NCBI GenBank assembly: GCA_937920575.1
Contig: CAKZSF010000334.1
Coordinates: 1-5,587 of the forward strand
Length of the DNA stretch: 5,587 nucleotides
Reading direction: 5' to 3'
DNA from: an uncultured Sphingomonadaceae bacterium
GTDB lineage: Bacteria > Pseudomonadota > Alphaproteobacteria > Sphingomonadales > Sphingomonadaceae
Below, piece by piece: positions 1 to 5,587 of this stretch; position 1 is the first letter of the stretch, and the number at the start of each line of letters is the position of its first letter. The notes beneath the pieces are model-generated. The model was not told the origin of the DNA. It worked only from the letters and a program-made list of their open reading frames with translations, and did not search any database. A program made the position numbers and the translations under genes.

Positions 1-2424
1 GAGGCAACAGCGCAGCGTTTCGGTTTTCCGCCGGATCGCCGGGTGGTCAATATTATCCTGAAGGATGACTATTCAAGCGTCACGGCCGAGGTGGAATTCG
101 AAGCGCCGTCGCGCGGTGGCTATTGGTATAACGAGCAAGAGCTGACCTATCTCAAGATCGCCAATGGTGGCCGGCTGAATTTCAATTTCGAGGTCAATGA
201 CACCAGCCCGCTGACCGAGGCGGATCGCGGATTGGCATTTGGCGGGTCGCAACTGCAAAGCGAATTCCGCACGCTGGTTTCAGACACGCTCAATGTTGAG
301 GGCACGGCCAACTACGCCAAAGCTTTCATCGAAACCGGAGGATCGATCAGCCTGACGGCGGCGGCGCAATATACGCAAAGCTTGTCTCTATCGGGCCTGC
401 GTGACCTTGCCACGCTTGATCCGTTGGAGAACTATTTCGAGAATGATCAGCTATCTTTCGGAGCCAATTATTCGCATCCGATTGGCGATTTTCGCGCAAC
501 GACCTCTTTCAACACGAGCCGCAATCAAACCCGCCGAGAGATTGAGCGGATCACCGATGGCGGTTTTGATCGGTCACAATCGACGGTTTGGTCAGGGTCC
601 AACCTGACAACATTGCGTGGCACAGTGCTCAATCTGCCAGCCGGTGAAGTGACCACCACGTTTGATCTTGGCTACAATTGGACGCAAATCGACAGCGAGG
701 ATACGCGCACGCTGCTGCGCACCGATCTGACGCGCGGTGATCTTTCGGCGGGCGCGAATATCGCCATTCCGCTCACCAGCCGCCGCAATGTGTTTCTGGA
801 TGCGATTGGCACGCTGACTTTGCAGGCGCAGGTCGGGGTCAACCATCTGTCGGACTTCGGCACGTTGAACGATTGGACATTGGGTCTCAATTGGTCGCCA
901 ATCGAGGATTTGAACCTGCAAGCCACGCGCACCTGGCGCGAAGTTGCCCCCGGTCTTGGTGCGCTTGGCAACCCTCAGGTTGAGAACTTCAACATTCCGG
1001 TGTTCGATTTCGTCAACGGACAGGACACGCTGGTTTCCGCTATTTCTGGCGGTAATCCGGATTTGTTGCGCCAAACACAGGCGGATTGGCAATTTGGCGC
1101 GAACTGGAAGCTGCCATTTTGGAGCGATGCCCGCCTTCAACTGAACTATTCGATCAATGACAGCGACGATGTGACGCTGAGCAATCCGTCATACACTGCA
1201 GCATTTGAAAGTGCCTTCCCAGAGCGTGTGACACGCGACGCTTCAGGAAATTTGCAATCGATTGATCTTCGTCCGATCACACTGTTCGAAACGAAAACCC
1301 GTTTCATCTCAATCGGGATCAACGCACGCGGCACAATCGGCAAAGCGCCGCAAAGAGGGCGCGGTGGCCCTCCCGGCGCTGGACGGCCATCGGGCCGCCC
1401 ACAGGCTGCAACGGGCGGCCCGCCATCCGGTGTTGCTAGTGCTCGGCCATCGGGTGGCCCCGCTACAGGTCGCCCTGCTGTAGGCCGGCCTGCCGGTGGC
1501 CCGCCTGATTTTGCCGCAATCAGAGAGCGGTTCTGCAACACGCCAGAAGGTGAGGCGCCCGATCTGTCTGGATTGCCGGAGCAGATGCGGGCGCGCTTCC
1601 TCAACGAGAATGGCGAGATCGATCCGGAGCGCGTCAAGCAGGCACGGCAGCGGTTTTGTGGCGAGGCCGGCCAAGCGCAAGCCAGCCGGTTTGGCGCGAT
1701 GCGTGCGGCCGTTTGCGCCGACCCACCTGATCTGGACGCTTTGCCAGAAGGAATGCGTGCGCGGCTGCTGAAAGAGGACGGCACGGTCGATCCTGAGCGG
1801 CTTGCTCAAATCAAGCAACGCATGTGCAACGCCGATGGCAATGCCGGTGACACCGCTCCGGGGGGCTCTGGTGGCCCTCCGGCGCAGGCTGGCGGTGGCC
1901 GACGCGGCGGACCGCCGGGACTGCCGTTTGGTCGGGGGCAGGGCGGGCCTCCGCGTTACTTCCTCAGCCTCAACCATTTTATCGCGCTGGAGAACGAAGT
2001 GACGCTCGCGCCCGGCGGCCCGGTGTTTGATCAGATTGCAGGCGATGTTCTTAGTGGCGGGGCGGTGTCGCGGCACAATTCGCGGCTAGAAGGCGGCATC
2101 TTTTTCAACGGCTATGGTATGCGACTGTCGGGCCGATACACGGGCAAGGCGCAATTGCTGGGCAATGGTGCCGCGGGCAGCACAGACTTGTTCTTCGGCG
2201 ATCTGGTCCGGTTTGATCTACGCCTGTTCGCCAATTTGGAGCAAATCTTGGGTGTCGAGAAAGGCTTCCTGAAAGGGACTCGCCTTTCGCTGCGCGCAGA
2301 CAATATTCTCGACGCACGGCGGACCGTCGTGGACGCTAATGGTGATGTGCCATTCGCGTTCGAACCGTTCCGGATTGATCCAGTTGGCCGCTATCTGGGA
2401 ATTGATTTCAGGAAGCAGTTCTAG
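1..2424 (+). CDS. TonB-dependent receptor, C-terminal part (5' end outside the window)
   Basis: Outer-membrane beta-barrel receptor that would import a ligand using TonB energy; the ligand cannot be told from the sequence. The open frame runs from the first base, so the GTG at 43 is an internal Val and not a start. Counting from base 1, 807 residues are visible. Residues 1-22 look like the end of the plug domain (PPDRRVVNIILK). The rest alternates hydrophobic and polar residues in barrel strands and ends in the aromatic C-terminus GRYLGIDFRKQF, typical of outer-membrane proteins. Residues 449-652 are a Gly/Pro/Arg-rich insert with two Cys-bracketed repeats, described separately. The only four cysteines in the visible protein lie in that insert. 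Signal peptide, TonB box and most of the plug are upstream and unseen. It converges with the hydrolase gene 19 bases away. The family call is firm; ligand and symbol are unknown. Confidence 0.9.
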   Translation, partial: EATAQRFGFPPDRRVVNIILKDDYSSVTAEVEFEAPSRGGYWYNEQELTYLKIANGGRLNFNFEVNDTSPLTEADRGLAFGGSQLQSEFRTLVSDTLNVEGTANYAKAFIETGGSISLTAAAQYTQSLSLSGLRDLATLDPLENYFENDQLSFGANYSHPIGDFRATTSFNTSRNQTRREIERITDGGFDRSQSTVWSGSNLTTLRGTVLNLPAGEVTTTFDLGYNWTQIDSEDTRTLLRTDLTRGDLSAGANIAIPLTSRRNVFLDAIGTLTLQAQVGVNHLSDFGTLNDWTLGLNWSPIEDLNLQATRTWREVAPGLGALGNPQVENFNIPVFDFVNGQDTLVSAISGGNPDLLRQTQADWQFGANWKLPFWSDARLQLNYSINDSDDVTLSNPSYTAAFESAFPERVTRDASGNLQSIDLRPITLFETKTRFISIGINARGTIGKAPQRGRGGPPGAGRPSGRPQAATGGPPSGVASARPSGGPATGRPAVGRPAGGPPDFAAIRERFCNTPEGEAPDLSGLPEQMRARFLNENGEIDPERVKQARQRFCGEAGQAQASRFGAMRAAVCADPPDLDALPEGMRARLLKEDGTVDPERLAQIKQRMCNADGNAGDTAPGGSGGPPAQAGGGRRGGPPGLPFGRGQGGPPRYFLSLNHFIALENEVTLAPGGPVFDQIAGDVLSGGAVSRHNSRLEGGIFFNGYGMRLSGRYTGKAQLLGNGAAGSTDLFFGDLVRFDLRLFANLEQILGVEKGFLKGTRLSLRADNILDARRTVVDANGDVPFAFEPFRIDPVGRYLGIDFRKQF
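1345..1956 (+). other. Low-complexity Gly/Pro/Arg-rich insert in the receptor barrel
   Basis: Residues 449-652 of the visible receptor interrupt two barrel-like strands (TRFISIGINARG before, RYFLSLNHFIALE after). The first arm (1345-1509) is built of RPSGRP, RPSGGP, GRPAVGRP and GGPP motifs. The second arm (1828-1956) is rich in GGPP, GGGRRGG and GRGQGGPP. Between them sit two helical repeats. An 11-base direct repeat, cggccatcggg, occurs at 1384-1394 and 1444-1454 in the same reading frame, both copies coding RPSG, so the arm may have grown by local duplication. From memory, related sphingomonad receptors can carry glycine-rich stretches before the same strand; this was not checked. Confidence 0.75.
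1510..1827 (+). repeat. Two tandem Cys-bracketed protein repeats inside the receptor
   Basis: Unit 1 is 1510-1659 (residues 504-553, 50 aa) and unit 2 is 1690-1827 (residues 564-609, 46 aa), joined by a ten-residue linker. Each begins with a short helix ending in Cys (FAAIRERFC; FGAMRAAVC), then a loop with PDL, then a 29-residue block starting LPE-x-MRAR, containing DPER and ending in QR-x-C. The 29-residue blocks share 18 identical positions by hand alignment. Cysteines are residues 512 and 553 in unit 1, and 572 and 609 in unit 2. They are the only cysteines visible in the protein, which suggests one disulfide per unit stapling a helical hairpin. I do not recognise a named domain. Confidence 0.8.
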
Positions 2425-2443
2425 CGCCCCGATTGGTGCCCGC
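2425..2443. other. Short convergent gap between receptor and hydrolase genes
   Basis: Only 19 bases separate the two facing stop codons. I see no stem followed by a T-run for either strand, so no intrinsic terminator can be marked here. Transcripts from the two sides probably overlap at their 3' ends, or end by Rho. Confidence 0.5.
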
Positions 2444-3247
2444 CTAGTTCAGTTGCGTGACCGGTGGGAACATCATGGAGGCGTAGAACGGCACGCGGAA
2501 TGGTGCCCATTGGCCTTCATCCTGAGCCAATCGGTCTGCCAGAGCAATCATCACCGACGGGTTCACGCCCAAGCCGCAATGGCTGGCATAGACTTCGATA
2601 TTTTCGGTCTGCTCGCCTGGTTCCTGCACCGATCCGCGCCAATGCACGACGCCATCGGCCTTAGTCAGGATAGATGTGGTTGGGACAGGTGGAGCCTCGT
2701 GCAAGTTGGTGAAGTTGCCGTTTTTCAGTGGCTCAGGCTCACGACCATTGAGCAGTTCAAACAGCTTTGCAGCAATCGTGTGGTCGCGGTCATCGCTGAT
2801 CGGGCTCCCCAGCGAGATCACCATGCGGACTTTCTCGGGCATCATCTTGGCAAGCTCACGAGCGAACACACCGCCCAAGCTCCAACCGATGATCGAAATT
2901 TTGCGTCCGGTGCGCTCAAACAGAGCATCAACACAGCTCTTCATCGCCTCAACCCGCGCATTGTCGACCCGGACATTGCGGCCCAGATCCCAGCCAACCA
3001 CGTCATAGCCAAGCTCTGTCAGCAAATTGCGCATTGGGCCGGTTGAGTAATCTGAAGCCATGAAGCCGGGCAGCACAAGCACACCATGCCCGTCGCCCGA
3101 TGGCAGACCCGACAGCATCGGCCGCATCGCGTAAAAGCTCGCCAGATCGAACAGCGCGCGGCTTGGCTCGGTATAGCGAAGGAAGCTGTTAGGCGGCGTG
3201 GCCGGCCGGGCTTCCCGTTCCAGGGATTCAGCTGTTGCTGCGGTCAT
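2444..3247 (-). CDS. Alpha/beta hydrolase (lipase/esterase-like), 267 aa
   Basis: Predicted serine hydrolase acting on an ester; the exact substrate is not shown. The oxyanion-hole strand is VLVLPGF (residues 56-62). The nucleophile elbow is GWSLGG with Ser123, the acid is probably Asp198 in LTKADGVVHW, and the base is probably His223 in ASHCGLG, in the order and spacing of the fold. The C-terminal ADRLAQDEGQW resembles bacterial lipase/esterase-type members. No signal peptide or membrane segment is visible, so it is probably cytoplasmic. ATG 3247 is the only possible start: the frame has a stop 13 codons upstream and no start codon between. AGGAG at 3259-3263 lies 11 bases ahead. It follows the acyltransferase by 62 bases on the same strand, suggesting one operon and a role in neutral-lipid turnover (inference). 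A non-lipid ester substrate remains possible. Confidence 0.88.
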   Translation of the reverse strand: MTAATAESLEREARPATPPNSFLRYTEPSRALFDLASFYAMRPMLSGLPSGDGHGVLVLPGFMASDYSTGPMRNLLTELGYDVVGWDLGRNVRVDNARVEAMKSCVDALFERTGRKISIIGWSLGGVFARELAKMMPEKVRMVISLGSPISDDRDHTIAAKLFELLNGREPEPLKNGNFTNLHEAPPVPTTSILTKADGVVHWRGSVQEPGEQTENIEVYASHCGLGVNPSVMIALADRLAQDEGQWAPFRVPFYASMMFPPVTQLN

Positions 3248-3284
3248 ATATCGGCGTGCTCCTGTCCTGCGATCATCATCCGGT

Positions 3285-3298
3285 CATCCTGTAGGATG
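3285..3298. repeat. Short inverted repeat between acyltransferase and hydrolase genes
   Basis: Perfect 6-base arms, catcct and aggatg, with a 2-base centre. It lies in the 62-base gap just after the acyltransferase stop. There is no U-tract on the transcript side and the stem is short, so it is not a convincing terminator. It could be a weak RNA hairpin in a two-gene transcript, or chance. Confidence 0.3.
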
Positions 3299-3309
3299 GC
3301 GAACAATCT

Positions 3310-4878
3310 TTACCCCTTGGCTTTTGCCTTCTTGCGGGGCTTGGCGGCGGGCTTGGTCGCCCGCTTCTTGGTCGTTGTCTTGGCGGTCTTCGTGGCCTTC
3401 GCTGCGCTCTTCTTGGCGCTCTTTCGCTTAGTGGCCTTCTTTGCCTTGGGTGCCTTTGTGGCTGCTTTGGCAGCATCGCGCAACTCGGCAAAGCTGTCTT
3501 CGATGCATTGGACATAGAAATCCGGGTCAGGCAGCAGCTCGCGGCAGGCGGTGAAGCTGATAGTGGCTTCGTCGACATAGGATTGCACGACATGGCCCAA
3601 ACCCAAGCCATCCGTAAGGCAAATCAGACCCATATGGCTTTCGAGCCGGGCCCCGTTTGAGTAGATCGGGATTGGCGGGCCGGGGACGTTCGTGACAACT
3701 GTGGAGAAGGGCGGGCCGACGCGGTTGGCCAGACCCATGCGGGTGTAGAGCTGCGCACCCAGCGCCATATACAGCGCGGGACTGACCTTGCTGATTTCGG
3801 TCATGTTGCGCGCGCCCATCGCGTCCGTCATTGCTTTGGAATTGACCGTTTCCTGATGGACATAAGCAAGCCGCTCCGCAGGGTCCTCGATATGCGTGCC
3901 CAGAGGTGCAATCATGGCGGAAACCTGATTGCCCATGTCGCCTTTCTCGTCAGTTGACCGGACAGAGATTGGCGCCATCGCGGTGAGCGTCTTCTTGGGA
4001 AGGTCTTCTTTGGATTTCAGATATTTGCGCATCGCTCCGCCCACGATGGCGAGGAACACGTCATTGACTTTGCAACCGGGTGAAAGCGCGCGGATCGCCT
4101 TGATATCTTCCAACGGGAAGCGGCGACCTTCGATCACGCGCGCTGAAGAAATCGTACGGTTGAACCGGCTTCGCGGGGCCAGCATGCTGCCGTTCACTTT
4201 GAAGTCTTTGGTCGCAAGGCCTTTGATCGCGTTGGCTAGGCCCGGCGCGGCGCGTGCGGCCACTTCCAACTGTTTCAGCGGATTGCCAATCGCGTTGATG
4301 TAACTGCGGCCCAGCAAGTCGATCGCGTTGGGGATTTTCTCCGGCTCCCACGTGTCGGGCTCGGTCGGAGCTGGAGCATCGGGCGTGACCGTGTGCAGCG
4401 CCTCCAAAAGATCGACGCCGCTCATCCCGTCAATCGCGGCATGATGCACCTTGGTGACCATCGCATAGCAGCCCTTCGGCACGCCATCGACATTGTCGAG
4501 CCCCTCGATCACTGTGAACTCCCACGGTGGCCGTGTCAGATCGAGCGGGCGAGCGAAAATGCGCGCTGCCTGGATGCACAATTGCCGCCAGTCGCCCGGC
4601 TTGGGCAAGGCGATGTGCCGCACATGATACTCCAGATCGAAATCGGGATCCTCGACCCAATAGGGGTAATCCAGATCAAACGGCACGCGCACCAGACGCT
4701 GGCGGACGGTGCGCGACAATTGCATGCGATCTTCGATGAAACCCAGAATGTCTTTGAAGCGGACAAAACCACCCGGCGCAGTTTCCGGATTGTAGATCAG
4801 GATCGAACCGATATGCATCGGTGAATTGCGCGTTTCCAGCGCAACGAAGCTGGCATCCATGCCTTGGAGCTGACGCAA
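3310..4878 (-). CDS. Wax ester synthase/diacylglycerol acyltransferase (WS/DGAT), 522 aa
   Basis: Transfers the acyl group of acyl-CoA to a fatty alcohol or diacylglycerol, making wax esters or triacylglycerols for storage, probably at the inner membrane face. The catalytic HHAAIDG motif (HHxxxDG) is at residues 145-151 (bases 4426-4446). Also visible are PLDLTRPPWE (111-120), the KVND segment with Asn272-Asp273, and NVPGP (397-401), in family order. The start is placed at TTG 4878 because AGGAGG lies 7 bases ahead (4886-4891) and the product then begins MRQLQGMDASF, matching the usual family N-terminus. The frame stays open to ATG 4950 (546 aa) with another ATG at 4905, but neither has such a ribosome site. 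Residues 469-522 form a Lys/Ala-rich tail beyond the enzyme core. It is upstream of the hydrolase in a likely operon and divergent from uvrC. The alcohol substrate cannot be told. Confidence 0.93.
   Translation of the reverse strand: MRQLQGMDASFVALETRNSPMHIGSILIYNPETAPGGFVRFKDILGFIEDRMQLSRTVRQRLVRVPFDLDYPYWVEDPDFDLEYHVRHIALPKPGDWRQLCIQAARIFARPLDLTRPPWEFTVIEGLDNVDGVPKGCYAMVTKVHHAAIDGMSGVDLLEALHTVTPDAPAPTEPDTWEPEKIPNAIDLLGRSYINAIGNPLKQLEVAARAAPGLANAIKGLATKDFKVNGSMLAPRSRFNRTISSARVIEGRRFPLEDIKAIRALSPGCKVNDVFLAIVGGAMRKYLKSKEDLPKKTLTAMAPISVRSTDEKGDMGNQVSAMIAPLGTHIEDPAERLAYVHQETVNSKAMTDAMGARNMTEISKVSPALYMALGAQLYTRMGLANRVGPPFSTVVTNVPGPPIPIYSNGARLESHMGLICLTDGLGLGHVVQSYVDEATISFTACRELLPDPDFYVQCIEDSFAELRDAAKAATKAPKAKKATKRKSAKKSAAKATKTAKTTTKKRATKPAAKPRKKAKAKG
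3313..3474 (-). other. Lys/Ala-rich, histone-H1-like C-terminal tail of the WS/DGAT
   Basis: The last 54 residues (469-522 with the TTG start) hold 20 Lys, 3 Arg and 17 Ala with no acidic residue, in AAK, ATK, KPAAK and KKA units. The composition resembles histone H1-like and AlgP-type bacterial tails. It follows directly after the enzyme's last core helix (CIEDSFAELRD). It is in frame and ends at the TAA stop with no sign of frameshift. Binding to acidic phospholipid, lipid-droplet surface or nucleic acid is a composition-based inference only. Confidence 0.8.
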
Positions 4879-4985
4879 GTGTTGGCCTCCTATTGCCGTT
4901 GCCATGGGGTCTAGCATGCGAAACCCCACGACAACAGCCAATGCTCGCATTGTGTGCCGCGCCGGGATTGCTTATCTGATGCGCT
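4879..4985. promoter_or_regulatory. Divergent intergenic region between WS/DGAT and uvrC
   Basis: This 107-base stretch must hold the 5' signals of both genes. An inverted repeat with 6-base arms, tggggt (4905-4910) and acccca (4923-4928), encloses the palindrome gcatgc (4914-4919) and could be an operator. On the - strand, TTGGCT (4936-4941) and CATGCT (4913-4918) are 17 bases apart. As a weak -35/-10 pair they would start RNA downstream of ATG 4950, consistent with the TTG start. Toward uvrC only poor matches are seen (TTGTGT at 4950, TTATCT at 4972). No promoter is certain. Confidence 0.35.
4886..4891 (-). promoter_or_regulatory. Shine-Dalgarno AGGAGG that fixes the WS/DGAT start
   Basis: CCTCCT on the + strand reads AGGAGG on the coding strand, a perfect match to the anti-Shine-Dalgarno core. 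It is 7 bases from TTG 4878, ideal spacing. The alternative ATG codons at 4950 and 4905 have no comparable site ahead of them. Confidence 0.8.
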
Positions 4986-5587
4986 ATGGCACGCACTCCC
5001 GCAGGAACTCCCCACGATCCACGGGGCGCAGAACGCTTTAACGAGGAGCGCGCGACCTATGCCGTAAAGGGATCGAGCGAGAAGGGCGCGCAGCCTGATC
5101 TGGAAACGGGTGTCGCGGCTATCCGCGAAACGGTGAAGGCGTTGCCCGCTAAGCCGGGCGTCTATCGCATGTGCGATGCGCGCGGCGATGTCTTGTATGT
5201 CGGCAAGGCGCGGGTGCTCAAAAACCGCGTTACCAACTACACGCAGGTGGACCGGCTGCCGACACGCCTGCAACGCATGGTCAGCCAGACGCGCAGTATG
5301 GAGATTGTGACCACCAACAGCGAGGCAGAGGCGCTGCTGCTGGAGGCGCAGCTGATCAAGCGCTATCGCCCGCCGTACAACGTGCTGCTGCGCGACGACA
5401 AAAGCTTCCCCTTCATCCTGCTGCGCGGCGATCACGCCTTCCCGCAAATCCGCAAACATCGCGGCGCGCGCCGTGCCAAGGGCAATTACTATGGCCCGTT
5501 TGCGAGCGCAGGTTCAGTCAACACGACGATTAACGCGCTGCAGAAACTGTTCCTGCTAAGGTCTTGCACAGACAGCTTTTTCAGCCG
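4986..5587 (+). CDS. uvrC: UvrC, excinuclease ABC subunit C, N-terminal part (3' end outside the window)
   Basis: The nuclease subunit of UvrABC nucleotide excision repair, which cuts DNA on both sides of a lesion in the cytoplasm. The visible 200 codons carry the whole GIY-YIG domain that makes the 3' incision: GVYRM with Tyr60, LYVGKA with Tyr71, Arg81, Tyr85, Glu120 in ALLLE, and Asn132 in [12 protein letters not shown]. By hand alignment to my memory of Thermotoga UvrC these match its Tyr19, Tyr29, Arg39, Tyr43, Glu76 and Asn88. The conserved [11 protein letters not shown] and QKLFLLRSC follow. ATG 4986 is chosen because an in-frame TGA lies at 4977-4979, leaving no longer start. About 58 residues precede GVYRM, some 40 more than in compact homologues. 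The ribosome site is weak. The UVR, RNase H-like and HhH parts lie beyond the edge. The gene diverges from the WS/DGAT. Confidence 0.96.
   Translation, partial: MARTPAGTPHDPRGAERFNEERATYAVKGSSEKGAQPDLETGVAAIRETVKALPAKPGVYRMCDARGDVLYVGKARVLKNRVTNYTQVDRLPTRLQRMVSQTRSMEIVTTNSEAEALLLEAQLIKRYRPPYNVLLRDDKSFPFILLRGDHAFPQIRKHRGARRAKGNYYGPFASAGSVNTTINALQKLFLLRSCTDSFFS

Noticed and set aside
43..45. GTG as the start of the receptor gene
   Set aside because: The frame is open to base 1 and the residues before it (GFPPDRR) belong to the plug-domain motif that continues into VVNIILK, so this is an internal Val.
1384..1454. CRISPR-like or mobile-element repeat
   Set aside because: The 11-base direct repeat is in frame within a low-complexity coding stretch and explained by repeated RPSG codons.
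1146..2076. Long open frames on the - strand (212 and 255 codons) opposite the receptor insert
   Set aside because: They overlap the Gly/Pro/Arg-rich insert, where GC-rich codons rarely give stops on the other strand. The products look like Arg/Ala/Pro-rich antisense readings with no family features.
2339..3046. A 235-codon + strand frame opposite the hydrolase
   Set aside because: It lies fully antisense to a hydrolase with an intact catalytic triad, starts inside the receptor gene and shows no recognisable domain.
3284..3300. Intrinsic terminator after the WS/DGAT gene
   Set aside because: The stem has only six pairs with a two-base centre and no T-run follows on the - strand.
3086..3517. 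A + strand frame that reads as a hydrophobic, membrane-like protein
   Set aside because: The hydrophobic run is the antisense of the AAK/KKA codons in the WS/DGAT tail (lysine codons read backwards give Leu/Phe), so it is an artefact of that repeat.
5171..5533. A 120-codon + strand frame at the right edge
   Set aside because: It is out of frame with uvrC, whose frame carries all GIY-YIG catalytic residues and runs open to the window end.

Overview
The window looks like chromosomal DNA of a Gram-negative alphaproteobacterium, most likely of the order Sphingomonadales (Erythrobacteraceae-like). This is inferred from protein style and not from any search. The cues are a TonB-dependent receptor with the 'PPDRRVVNIILK' plug end and 'GRYLGIDFRKQF' C-terminus, a UvrC N-terminus of the type I associate with that group, and moderately high GC. 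No rRNA, tRNA, CRISPR array, insertion sequence or other mobile element was seen.

Layout. Bases 1-2424 (+) hold the C-terminal 807 residues of an outer-membrane TonB-dependent receptor whose 5' end lies outside the window. Its barrel is interrupted by a ~204-residue Gly/Pro/Arg-rich insert carrying two copies of a Cys-bracketed helical repeat. Nineteen bases later, on the opposite strand and convergent, is an alpha/beta hydrolase (2444-3247, -). Upstream of it on the same strand, after a 62-base gap, is a wax ester synthase/diacylglycerol acyltransferase (3310-4878, -) with a very basic Lys/Ala-rich C-terminal tail. A 107-base intergenic region (4879-4985) separates this gene from the divergent uvrC (4986 to the window end, +), which is cut off by the window edge.

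How the genes fit together. The acyltransferase and the hydrolase are probably co-transcribed. They would form a neutral-lipid pair: one makes storage wax esters or triacylglycerols from acyl-CoA, and the other is a Ser-Asp-His hydrolase of lipase/esterase type that could act on those or related esters. The receptor and UvrC (nucleotide excision repair) appear to be independent neighbours.

The points most worth a second look are the Cys-bracketed repeat insert, which my strand count places on the periplasmic side; the histone-H1-like tail on the acyltransferase; and the acyltransferase start, where a perfect Shine-Dalgarno sequence and the family N-terminus point to an internal TTG rather than the longer ATG frame. 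Nothing here is clearly a new multi-gene system.
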